Assembly (NCBI GenBank): GCA_964613425.1
Contig: CAZTHC010000004.1
Location: 1 to 34,293 of the forward strand
Direction: 5' to 3'
From: CAZTHC01 sp964613425
GTDB taxonomy: Bacteria; Bacillota; Clostridia; TANB77; CAG-508
DNA length: 34,293 bases
Positions 1 to 7,441 of the stretch are shown here, piece by piece. The position numbers and the translations under genes were made by a program. A model generated the notes under the pieces. It was not told the DNA's origin. It did not search any database and worked only from the letters and a program-made list of their open reading frames with translations. How positions within the stretch are numbered: the first letter of the stretch is position 1; the number at the start of each line of letters is the position of its first letter.

Positions 1-74
1 ACCGCCGTATGCCGAACGGCACGTACGGTGGTGTGAGAGGGGAGAAATTCATTAAAAATTATCCTCTACTCGAT
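1..74 (+). mobile_element. 3' end of a group II intron (IIC-like), domains V and VI
   Basis: Bases 1-32 fold as domain V: ACCGCCGT (1-8) pairs with ACGGTGGT (25-32), then a short upper stem closes on a GAAC loop, with a 2-base CG bulge on the 3' side. The CGC at 3-5 matches the catalytic triad position in IIC-type introns. Bases 35-71 fold as domain VI. G35-G37 pair with C69-C71, A68 is left bulged as the expected branch-point adenosine, and A38-A43 pair with T62-T67. The intron probably ends at T74, seven bases counting from the branch A. The rest of the ribozyme and any reverse transcriptase would lie upstream of the window. The fold is seen directly; the subclass is inferred from the triad and the short domain V. 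Confidence 0.85.
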
Positions 75-76
75 TG

Positions 77-129
77 TTGACAATAAAAAATACACATGAT
101 ACAATAGCACCAATTGATACTATTGTATC
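77..129 (+). promoter_or_regulatory. Promoter with palindromic operator for the toxin-antitoxin pair
   Basis: A near-consensus promoter is present: TTGACA at 77-82, a 17-base spacer, and TACAAT at 100-105. A perfect 10-base inverted repeat, GATACAATAG (98-107) and CTATTGTATC (120-129), separated by 12 bases, overlaps the -10 box and likely transcription start. A dimeric repressor bound here would block RNA polymerase. The HTH antitoxin encoded at 578-1570 is the natural candidate, since antitoxins of this class autoregulate. The repeat could also form an RNA hairpin at the 5' end of the transcript. Confidence 0.8.
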
Positions 130-162
130 AAAAAAGGGGGGATAAGAGAAAGGAAATAAATA

Positions 163-561
163 ATGGAATTAAAAACATATAAACACATAGATCACACTAG
201 AAATGAAATAGCAGAATATTTAAAAATAGTCAAAAAGAGTGTTAATGCTGGAAATTTTATAGTTTCAAGTTCAAATAATAGACTAGCAAATATGAATTTT
301 ATAGAAAAATATAAAATAACTATTAATAAACAAAAGAAAATGATAATTTCGTTAGAGATAGAAGATTTTTGTTATTCAGTAGACAATTATAATAATCCTA
401 AAGAAAGATTATATGTTTTTTCTAAAGAGTATGAATTAAATAATTGGGGAACAATAGAAAAAATAAATATATATATAAAAACAGTTATAAAGGATAATGA
501 ATTTATAGTTATAATTTCTTTTCATGAATTAGAAAAAAATATTAAAAAATTATTTTATTAA
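163..561 (+). CDS. MqsR-like mRNA interferase toxin
   Basis: This 132-residue protein aligns, by eye from memory, with E. coli MqsR, an mRNA-cleaving toxin of the RelE fold. VKKSVNAG (23-30) matches the MqsR N-terminal VKKLVNAG. The segment around DFCYSV (68-73) matches DFYKSM. INIYIKTVIKDNEFIVIISF (101-120) matches the MqsR C-terminal strands, so Tyr104 sits where MqsR has Tyr81. The Lys at position 56 of MqsR is replaced (Tyr71 here), so catalysis may differ. It is about 30 residues longer than E. coli MqsR. The start ATG follows a GAAAGGA ribosome site. The toxin gene precedes its antitoxin by 16 bases, the same toxin-first order as mqsRA. Expected role: degrade mRNA when the antitoxin is lost. 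Family assignment is fairly secure; activity is inferred. Confidence 0.72.
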   Translation: MELKTYKHIDHTRNEIAEYLKIVKKSVNAGNFIVSSSNNRLANMNFIEKYKITINKQKKMIISLEIEDFCYSVDNYNNPKERLYVFSKEYELNNWGTIEKINIYIKTVIKDNEFIVIISFHELEKNIKKLFY

Positions 562-577
562 AGGTGGTGAATATAGC

Positions 578-1570
578 ATGAATACATTTTGTGAAAATTG
601 TAATAAGTTAGTAGAGTATAAAAAAGAGGAATTGAATTGTATTGCAGAAATAAAAAATAAGAAGTATGAGTATAAGAGAATAATTGCATATTGTAAAAAG
701 TGTGAGAAAGAGTTGTTTCCAAATGAAATTATTGATGAAAATTTACATAGAATAGATACTGTGTTTAGAGAACAAGAAAATATTATTAAAACAGAAGAAA
801 TTATTAAAATATTAACTAAATATAAAATTGGGAAAAAACCACTCTCGAAATTGTTAGGCTGGGGAGAAGTTACTTTAATAAGATATTTAGATGGAGATGT
901 TCCTTCAAAGTTATATTCAGAGCAATTATATAAATTATTAAATAACCCAGAGTATATGAGAGAGCTACTTAAAAAAAATAAAAATGAAATTACTGAGAAG
1001 GCATATAGAAATGTAATGGAAGCACTGAATCGTAGCCAATTTACAAACCAAGTAGAAGAGAAAATAGAAATTATTGCTCAATATATAATTACAGCAGAAA
1101 AAGAAATAACTCCATTAGCTTTACAAAAAATATTATATTATGCACAAGGATTTTACAGAGTTTTTTTTGGTAAATTCTTATTTGAAGATAATTGTCAAGC
1201 ATGGGTTCATGGACCTGTATATATAAAAATTTATGAAAAATATAAAGAGTTCAAATCTGCAAATATACCAATATATATGGATTATGATATTGAAGATATG
1301 ATCCCAGATGAAGAGAAAGAGATATTAGACATAGTTATTAAATATTTTGGATATTATAATGGAAAAGCTTTGGAAAAAATGTCTCATTTTGAAACACCAT
1401 GGATAAATGCTAGAAAAGGATTTTTACCAACAGAAACTTCTAGTAATATTATTAATAAAAAAGATATAAAAGAATATTTTGAGAAGGTTAAAGATAAATA
1501 TAATATGTTAAATAGTTTAGATATTAAAAAATATAGCGAAGATCATTTTAGAAGAGTAATTGAAGTATAA
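578..1570 (+). CDS. Antitoxin: MqsA-like zinc finger, HTH and Panacea (SocA/DUF4065) domain
   Basis: Three domains are visible in 330 residues. Residues 1-50 form an MqsA/YgiT-type zinc-binding domain with CxxC at 5-8 and 39-42. Residues about 72-127 are a Cro/CI-like helix-turn-helix (LSKLLGWGEVTLIRYLDGD at 89-107). Residues about 162-300 are a Panacea domain with LQKILYYAQG (182-191) and AWVHGPVY (208-215). In MqsA the N-terminal zinc domain binds the toxin MqsR and the HTH binds DNA. Panacea is known as a promiscuous antitoxin domain. This protein therefore probably neutralises the product of 163-561 and represses the palindromic promoter at 77-129. A GGTGG ribosome site precedes the ATG. 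Which of the two possible toxin-binding domains acts here is unknown. Confidence 0.82.
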   Translation: MNTFCENCNKLVEYKKEELNCIAEIKNKKYEYKRIIAYCKKCEKELFPNEIIDENLHRIDTVFREQENIIKTEEIIKILTKYKIGKKPLSKLLGWGEVTLIRYLDGDVPSKLYSEQLYKLLNNPEYMRELLKKNKNEITEKAYRNVMEALNRSQFTNQVEEKIEIIAQYIITAEKEITPLALQKILYYAQGFYRVFFGKFLFEDNCQAWVHGPVYIKIYEKYKEFKSANIPIYMDYDIEDMIPDEEKEILDIVIKYFGYYNGKALEKMSHFETPWINARKGFLPTETSSNIINKKDIKEYFEKVKDKYNMLNSLDIKKYSEDHFRRVIEV

Positions 1571-1576
1571 ATAAAG

Positions 1577-1618
1577 CAAATAAGCAGATGAATTTTTCAT
1601 CTGCTTATTTGTTCTTTT
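1577..1618 (+). terminator. Intrinsic terminator between convergent genes
   Basis: A perfect 16-base inverted repeat (1577-1592 with 1596-1611) surrounds a TTT loop and is followed by TTCTTTT. It lies seven bases after the antitoxin stop and just beyond the end of the minus-strand gene, so it probably stops transcription from both sides. Confidence 0.85.
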
Positions 1619-1622
1619 ATAA

Positions 1623-1817
1623 TTAATCATGTATTTTACTATAAAGACATATTGAAATTAAACCTGAAAGTCCTACTAAAATGTATATTATTCTCGAAAG
1701 TGCAGACATAGTACCAAATAATGTATCTACTAAATTGAAATTAAAAGCACCTATTAATAACCAGTTTAAAGCTCCTATTATAACAAGAGTAAGAGCAATT
1801 ATTTTTAATGTTTTCAT
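1623..1817 (-). CDS. DUF378 family small membrane protein
   Basis: This 64-residue protein is almost entirely hydrophobic, with two membrane helices (about 5-26 and 40-60). The first helix carries the pattern GALNWLLIGAFNFNLVD (16-32), typical of the DUF378 (YuzA-like) family. The family has no established biochemical function. It is alone on the minus strand, convergent with the antitoxin gene and divergent from the PBP gene. A GGAGG ribosome site lies about 10 bases upstream of its ATG. Family call is confident from the NWLLIG motif; role is unknown. Confidence 0.85.
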   Translation of the reverse strand: MKTLKIIALTLVIIGALNWLLIGAFNFNLVDTLFGTMSALSRIIYILVGLSGLISICLYSKIHD

Positions 1818-1909
1818 ATTTTTATAAACCTCCTATTTTGGTGTTATTTTATGCAGTTTTTGAATTTTTATACTATTTTAAAAAAAATTCATATTTATAT
1901 AAAAAAGCC

Positions 1910-1938
1910 TTTAATTTTTAGAATAAATAATATATAAT
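1910..1938 (+). promoter_or_regulatory. Probable promoter of the PBP gene
   Basis: A perfect TATAAT (1933-1938) lies 17 bases after a weak -35, TTTAAT (1910-1915), and 33 bases before the PBP start codon. The -10 is convincing, the -35 is poor, so activity is inferred. Confidence 0.5.
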
Positions 1939-1971
1939 ATAAATGTTATTTTATGCCAAGGAGGATTTATC

Positions 1972-4794
1972 ATGGGAAAAAATAAGAAAAAAAGCAAGCA
2001 AAATGTAAAAAGAAATAGTTTTAGTTTTGCTAATTTCATGAAAAAATTTAAGAAAAAAGATAATGTAAAAAAAGAAAAGAAAATTAAAGAAAAAAAAGAT
2101 AAATCTAAGAAGAAAAAACATCCTATAATTAAGAGAATAATTATAACATTGTTTATATTGTTTGTTTTATTTTGCTTAGTTATTGCAGGTATTTTAGCAG
2201 CCTTCTTTATGGGAGCTTTTGGAGATGATTTCATTATTCCAGAGGAAGATTTGTTAATAAAGAGTGCAAATTCATATGTATATGATATAGATGGAAATTT
2301 AATTCAAACTTTGTCTGGAGACGAAGTTAGAGAAGTTGTTAGATTAGACGAAATGCCAAGTTACTTACCAGTTGCTTTCGTTTCTATTGAAGATGAGAGA
2401 TATTATGAACACCAAGGTGTTGATATTAAAAGAACTTTAGCAGCAGTTGTTACATTCGTAACGCATAAAGGTGAATCTTCTTTTGGTGGTAGTACTATTA
2501 CTCAACAATTAGTTAAAAATATAACTAAAGAAGATGATAATACAGCATGGGCTGGTGTTACAAGAAAAGTTAAAGAAATGGGTAGAGCATATAACTTAGA
2601 GAAAACTATGTCTAAAAATCAAATTCTTGAACTTTATTTAAATATAATTTATATGGGTGGTTCTGGAGCAGAGCAAACTTTTGGAATGCAAGTTGCTGCA
2701 AAATACTACTTTAATAAAGATGTTAGAGATTTAGACTTAGCAGAATGTGCATTTTTAGCTGGTATTAACCATGCACCAAATATGTATAATGCTTTTAGTG
2801 ATAATGAAGAAAGAAAAGATGAAGTTAAAGCAAGAACAAAAACTGTTTTAAATAAAATGCATGATTTAGGAAAGATTGCGTCTGAAGATGAATATAATGC
2901 AGCAATAGCAAAAGTTGATGCAGGTCTTCCATTTAATAAAGGAACTATTAAAACAGCAAAATATTCTTACCATACAGATGCTGCATTAAACCAAGTAATT
3001 GCTCAATTAAAAGAAGAAAAAGGATGGTCTTCTACTAAATTGGCAGAGTTAGAGTTGTTTAGTGGAGAATATAGTATTTATACTACACAAAAAACAAGTA
3101 TACAAAATTATATGGAAGAAGAAGGAAAGAAAGATAAATATATATTAACTTCTAAAGATGGTAAAAACCAACAATCTCAAGCAGGAATGGCAATAATAGA
3201 TTATAAAACAGGAAATGTTGTAGCAGTTCTAGGTGGCTTAGGTGAAAAGAAAGAAAGAGGATTTAACTGGGCAACACAAGGTAGAAAGCAAACAGGTTCT
3301 TCTATTAAACCATTATCTGTAGTTGCACCTGGTGTAGAGAATGGTTCTTTAACAATAGGAACTGTTTATGATGATGTTCCTACTGTTTTCCCAGGAGGTT
3401 TTGCACCAAAGAATTATAGTTATGGATATACTGGATTAATGACAGTAAGAGCTGCTGTAGGAGTTTCAGAAAATATTCCATTTGTAAAAGGCTTACAAGA
3501 TGTAGGAATAGAAAATTCTTGGAATTTCTTAAATTCAGTTGGATTAGATTTGCCAGAGGCAGATAAAGGTTTAGCTTCACTAGCTTTAGGTGGATTAACA
3601 AATGGTGTTAGCCCATTACAAATGGCTGCAGCATATGGAGCAATTGCAAATGACGGAGTTTATATAACTCCAACATTATATACAAAGGTTACAGATAAAA
3701 ATGGAAATGTAATTTTACAACCAAAACAAGAAAGTAAAAGAGTTTTATCTGAAGCTAGCTCATATGTATTAAAAAGTGTATTAAGGGAACCAGTTACAAC
3801 AGGAACTGCAAGTTATTGTTCAATTTCTGGAATTGATGTATGTGCAAAAACTGGTACAACAAATAAAGATTACGATAGATGGCTTTGTGGATTTACACCA
3901 TATTATTCAGCAGCATGTTGGTTCGGTTATGAACAAAATGCAGTTGTATATTACGGAGGATCAAACCCAGCCGGAAAAATATGGGATGCTGTTATGACAG
4001 AAGCACATAGTGGTTTAGCATCTAAAAGATTTTCTAGGCCAGCAAATGTAGTATATGCAACAATATGTAAAGATTCTGGAATGCTAGCAGGAGAATATTG
4101 TAAGGCAGATCCAAGAGGTAATAGAACATATTCAGAAGCTTTTGTAAAAGGTACCGCACCTTCTAAAGTGTGTGATTGCCATGTTAAAGTAAGAGTTTGT
4201 GAAGAAGGTGGAGTTGTAAGAGTAGCAAATGAATTCTGTACAACAAATGTAAAAGAACAAATATATATTACAAGAAAAGATGCTACAACTAGTGAAGCAT
4301 GGAAAAAAGCAAAAGATGCTGAATTTATGCTACCATTAGAAACATGTACTATTCACAAAAAGATAGAAGATAAAACAAAACCAACAATTAAATTAAATGG
4401 AGCAGCAATAATTACAGTTACACAAAATAATAAATATGTAGAACTTGGTGCAGTTGCAACAGATGATATAGATGGAGAGTTAACAGATAAAATACAATTA
4501 GTTGGAAAAGTAGATATAACAAAAATAGGAACTTATGAATTAACATATACAGTAAAAGATAAATCTGGAAATGAAGCTAGTGTTAAGAGAACAGTTAAGA
4601 TAGTGGCAGAAGGTGGAAATACAAACACTGTTTCAAATACAGTTCCACCTACAAATACGGTTTCAGGAGGAAATGTAGTAACAAACACTGTAACAAATAC
4701 AGTTGGAGGAAATACAGGAAATACAAATACTACTAATACAGCAAAACCAACTAATTCAACAAACACATCAAAACCTACAAATAATGTAGTTTAA
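1972..4794 (+). CDS. Class A penicillin-binding protein (transglycosylase/transpeptidase)
   Basis: A bifunctional peptidoglycan synthase of 940 residues. A Lys-rich cytoplasmic tail (1-52) precedes one membrane anchor (55-80). The GT51 glycosyltransferase domain has the catalytic Glu in SIEDERYYEHQG (138-149), then GGSTITQQLVKN (172-183). The transpeptidase domain has SSIK (443-446, Ser443 the acylated serine), SEN (499-501) and KTGT (626-629). A Cys-containing linker (about 700-800) leads to an Ig-like domain resembling DUF5011 (about 803-880, with ELGAVATDDIDG at 824-835). The last 60 residues are an Asn/Thr/Val-rich repeat tail. The catalytic domains polymerise and cross-link lipid II outside the membrane; the C-terminal part may contact the wall. 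An AAGGAGGA site precedes the ATG. It heads a run of wall genes that includes FemX and a racemase. Confidence 0.95.
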   Translation: MGKNKKKSKQNVKRNSFSFANFMKKFKKKDNVKKEKKIKEKKDKSKKKKHPIIKRIIITLFILFVLFCLVIAGILAAFFMGAFGDDFIIPEEDLLIKSANSYVYDIDGNLIQTLSGDEVREVVRLDEMPSYLPVAFVSIEDERYYEHQGVDIKRTLAAVVTFVTHKGESSFGGSTITQQLVKNITKEDDNTAWAGVTRKVKEMGRAYNLEKTMSKNQILELYLNIIYMGGSGAEQTFGMQVAAKYYFNKDVRDLDLAECAFLAGINHAPNMYNAFSDNEERKDEVKARTKTVLNKMHDLGKIASEDEYNAAIAKVDAGLPFNKGTIKTAKYSYHTDAALNQVIAQLKEEKGWSSTKLAELELFSGEYSIYTTQKTSIQNYMEEEGKKDKYILTSKDGKNQQSQAGMAIIDYKTGNVVAVLGGLGEKKERGFNWATQGRKQTGSSIKPLSVVAPGVENGSLTIGTVYDDVPTVFPGGFAPKNYSYGYTGLMTVRAAVGVSENIPFVKGLQDVGIENSWNFLNSVGLDLPEADKGLASLALGGLTNGVSPLQMAAAYGAIANDGVYITPTLYTKVTDKNGNVILQPKQESKRVLSEASSYVLKSVLREPVTTGTASYCSISGIDVCAKTGTTNKDYDRWLCGFTPYYSAACWFGYEQNAVVYYGGSNPAGKIWDAVMTEAHSGLASKRFSRPANVVYATICKDSGMLAGEYCKADPRGNRTYSEAFVKGTAPSKVCDCHVKVRVCEEGGVVRVANEFCTTNVKEQIYITRKDATTSEAWKKAKDAEFMLPLETCTIHKKIEDKTKPTIKLNGAAIITVTQNNKYVELGAVATDDIDGELTDKIQLVGKVDITKIGTYELTYTVKDKSGNEASVKRTVKIVAEGGNTNTVSNTVPPTNTVSGGNVVTNTVTNTVGGNTGNTNTTNTAKPTNSTNTSKPTNNVV

Positions 4795-4795
4795 A

Positions 4796-4826
4796 TTAAT
4801 AAGGCAGATTATATCTGCCTTATTAA
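4796..4826 (+). terminator. Hairpin between PBP and cysS genes, weak terminator or processing stem
   Basis: AATAAGGCAGAT (4798-4809) pairs perfectly with ATCTGCCTTATT (4813-4824) around a three-base loop, directly after the PBP stop codon. No U-run follows, and the cysS ribosome site begins a few bases later, so full termination is doubtful. Partial termination or protection of the upstream mRNA is more likely. Confidence 0.5.
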
Positions 4827-4841
4827 AGAAAAAGGAGATTT

Positions 4842-6224
4842 ATGGATATAAAGTTTTTTAATACATTAACAAGAAAAAAAGAAGAATTTAAGCCACTAGA
4901 AGGAAACACTGTAAGATTATATTCATGTGGTCCAACAGTTTACTATTATGCACATATTGGAAACTTAAGAGCATATTTGTTTATGGATAATTTGCGTAGA
5001 GTTTTAAAGTATAATGGATATAATTTAAAACATGCTATGAATATTACAGATGTTGGACATTTAGTTTCAGATGCAGACGAAGGCGAAGACAAAATGATGA
5101 AGGCCGCAAAAAGAGAAAATAAAAATCCTTTTGAAATTGCAGAATTTTATATGAATTGCTTTTTAAACGATATAGATTTATTAAACATAGATAGACCTGA
5201 AATAATTTGTAGAGCTACAGAACACATAAAAGAAATGGAAGAATATGTTCAAGAAATTATTGCAAATGGATATACATACGAAACAGAAGATACTATTTAT
5301 TTTGACACATCTAAGTTAGATAAATATGGAGTGCTTTCAAATATTAAAGTAGATGAACAAAAAGCTGGTGCAAGGGTTGAATTTGACCAAAATAAGAAAA
5401 ATCCAACAGACTTTGCTCTTTGGATAAAAGCACCAGAAAATCATTTAATGAAATGGGATACTTTTTGGGGTAAATGTTACCCAGGTTGGCATTTAGAGTG
5501 TTCTGCAATGGGAAGAAAGTATTTAGGAGAAAGATTTGATATTCATACTGGTGGAATAGACCATATTCCAATTCACCATGAAAATGAAATAGCACAAAGC
5601 AAAGGTTGTACAGGAAAAATACCAGCAGCTTTTTGGATGCATTGTGAGTTTTTACAAGTGAATGGTGGAAAGATGTCTAAAAGCTTGAACAATTTATATA
5701 CATTAAAAGATTTAAAAGAAAAAGGATATTCACCATTAGTATATAGAATGTTTAACTTTTCTTCACATTATAGAAATAAAATTAATTTTACATGGGAAAC
5801 TATGGAGGCAGCAAAAGTAGCTTTAACAAGGTTAAAAGAAGGCTATAAGAAACATTTTGAAGGAACTGAAGCTGTTTCTAATGATGTAATTGAAGAATAC
5901 AAAAATAAGTTTTTAACAGCAATCAATGATGACTTAAATATGCCAATAGCAATGAGTATAGTATGGGAAATTATTAAAAACGATACTAAATCTAAGCAAT
6001 TTGCAGAACTTTTATTAGATTTTGATAAAGTGCTTGGATTAGATATTAATAAAGAAGAAGAAAAAGAAGAATTGCCAGAAAAAATTAAAGAAATAGTAAA
6101 TGAAAGAACATTGGCAAGACAAAATAAAGATTGGGCAAAATCTGATGAACTACGTGACTTGCTTATAGAAAAAGGATATACTGTAAAAGATTCAAAAGAT
6201 GGAATGACAGTAGAAAAAATTTAA
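4842..6224 (+). CDS. cysS: Cysteinyl-tRNA synthetase
   Basis: Charges tRNA-Cys in the cytoplasm. The 460-residue length is normal. YSCGPTVY (27-34) and HIGN (38-41) form the class I HIGH region, and KMSKS is at 277-281. Expected zinc ligands are Cys29, Cys220 (in GWHLEC), His245 and Glu249. The C-terminal anticodon-binding domain ends in a typical region around LARQNKDWAKSDELRD. The ATG follows AAAGGAGATTT. The next gene starts only 17 bases after the stop, so it is probably cotranscribed with the FemX-like gene. No anomalies seen. Confidence 0.97.
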   Translation: MDIKFFNTLTRKKEEFKPLEGNTVRLYSCGPTVYYYAHIGNLRAYLFMDNLRRVLKYNGYNLKHAMNITDVGHLVSDADEGEDKMMKAAKRENKNPFEIAEFYMNCFLNDIDLLNIDRPEIICRATEHIKEMEEYVQEIIANGYTYETEDTIYFDTSKLDKYGVLSNIKVDEQKAGARVEFDQNKKNPTDFALWIKAPENHLMKWDTFWGKCYPGWHLECSAMGRKYLGERFDIHTGGIDHIPIHHENEIAQSKGCTGKIPAAFWMHCEFLQVNGGKMSKSLNNLYTLKDLKEKGYSPLVYRMFNFSSHYRNKINFTWETMEAAKVALTRLKEGYKKHFEGTEAVSNDVIEEYKNKFLTAINDDLNMPIAMSIVWEIIKNDTKSKQFAELLLDFDKVLGLDINKEEEKEELPEKIKEIVNERTLARQNKDWAKSDELRDLLIEKGYTVKDSKDGMTVEKI

Positions 6225-6241
6225 AATACTTGGAGGAAATA

Positions 6242-7300
6242 ATGAATTTAGTAGACGAGAGCAATAAAGAAGAATATACAAAGTTTTTGAAAAACCACGA
6301 AAGATGTAATTTTCAACAGTCTTTAGAGTGGGGGCGTGTAAAAGAAAGCTGGAAAAATGAAGTAGTACTAGCTAAAAATGACGCAGGAGAAATTATAGGT
6401 TCTATAAGTATATTAATAAGAAAAATACCCATTTATGGAAATTTAATGTATTCTCCAAGAGGTCCTGTGTGCGATATTCATGATGAAGCAGTATTAAAGC
6501 AATTAACAGACGGAATTAAAGAACTTGCAAAAAAATATAATGCTTTTGTTATTCAAATAGAGCCAGATATTAAAAGTGATGATACCGAATTTAGAGAAAT
6601 TGTTTCTAAACTAGGTTTTGGAATAAAAGATGATGCAAAAAACTTTAGCCAAGAAATACAACCAAGATATGTATTTAGACTAGATATAAAGGGCAAAACA
6701 GAGGACGAAGTTTTTGAAACATTTCATTCTAAAACAAGATATAATATTCGTTTAGCAGTTAAAAAGGGTGTTGTTATAAAAGAAGGAACAAGAGAAGATT
6801 TAAAAGATTTTCATAAAATAATGATAACAACAGGAAAGAGAGATAGCTTTATAATTAGACCATTACAATACTTTGAAAAAATGTATGATGAGCTTGCACC
6901 AGAACATATGAAGGTACTTATGGCATACTATGAGGACAAGCCTATTTCTGGAATTATTCCAATTATGTATGGTAATAAAACATGGTATTTATATGGGGCA
7001 AGTAGTAATGAATATAGAAATTTAATGCCAAACTATTTATTACAATGGGAAATGATTAAACAAGCAATAGCAAACGGATCAGATATATATGACTTTAGAG
7101 GAGTTTGTGGTATAATAGATGAATCTCATCCACAATATGGACTTTACAGATTCAAAAAAGGATTTGGCGCAGAATTTACAGAATTCTTAGGAGAAATTTA
7201 TATAAGATTTAGTCCAATAAGATTTAGATTATATAAAATAACTGAGAAAATATTTAAAAAATTGCGTGGATTAAAAAGAGCAATAAAAGGCGAAATTTAA
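6242..7300 (+). CDS. FemX/FemAB family peptidoglycan branch aminoacyltransferase
   Basis: A cytoplasmic FemABX-type enzyme that would transfer an amino acid from aminoacyl-tRNA to lipid II to build the peptide branch. The 352 residues have two GNAT-like halves. FQQSLEWGRVKE and the region around YSPRGPVCD are typical of the first half. FHSKTRYNIRLAVKKGV and YDFRGVCGIIDESHPQYGLY are typical of the second. A TTG 12 bases upstream would give a longer reading frame, but GGAGG lies at 6232-6236, inside that extension. The ATG at 6242 is therefore the real start. It follows cysS by 17 bases and sits near PBP and racemase genes, consistent with a wall role. Which residue it adds cannot be told from sequence. 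Confidence 0.88.
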   Translation: MNLVDESNKEEYTKFLKNHERCNFQQSLEWGRVKESWKNEVVLAKNDAGEIIGSISILIRKIPIYGNLMYSPRGPVCDIHDEAVLKQLTDGIKELAKKYNAFVIQIEPDIKSDDTEFREIVSKLGFGIKDDAKNFSQEIQPRYVFRLDIKGKTEDEVFETFHSKTRYNIRLAVKKGVVIKEGTREDLKDFHKIMITTGKRDSFIIRPLQYFEKMYDELAPEHMKVLMAYYEDKPISGIIPIMYGNKTWYLYGASSNEYRNLMPNYLLQWEMIKQAIANGSDIYDFRGVCGIIDESHPQYGLYRFKKGFGAEFTEFLGEIYIRFSPIRFRLYKITEKIFKKLRGLKRAIKGEI

Positions 7301-7314
7301 ACAAAACATATTAC

Positions 7315-7351
7315 AATCTGTAGGGGTCGGCGTCCTCGACGACCCGCAAAT
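7315..7351. repeat. REP-like GC-rich palindrome, copy 1
   Basis: The unit reads AATCTGTAGGGG, then a hairpin GGTCG-g-CG, loop TCCT, CG-a-CGACC with one mismatch, then CGCAAA. It shares its flanks with copy 2 but has a different arm sequence. Its GC content stands out sharply from the AT-rich surroundings. Confidence 0.75.
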
Positions 7352-7372
7352 ATAAATTAGAATTATTATTAT

Positions 7373-7410
7373 AATCTGTAGGGGCGTATTGTATACGCCC
7401 GCAATACAAA
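7373..7410. repeat. REP-like GC-rich palindrome, copy 2
   Basis: AATCTGTAGGGG leads into a perfect 8-base stem, GGGCGTAT (7382-7389) and ATACGCCC (7393-7400), loop TGT, followed by GCAATACA. The stem matches copy 3 at 21534-21552 except for one loop base. It lies 30 bases after copy 1, so the pair sits in tandem between the FemX-like and racemase genes. Confidence 0.8.
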
Positions 7411-7441
7411 TCACAAAATTAAAATAAAAAAGGAATAAAAT

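Noticed and set aside
4533..4766. Minus-strand reading frame opposite the PBP tail
   Set aside because: It is the mirror of the Asn/Thr-rich repeats, with no ribosome site.
6230..6241. TTG at 6230 as start of the FemX-like gene
   Set aside because: The GGAGG ribosome site lies inside this extension; the ATG at 6242 is correctly spaced.
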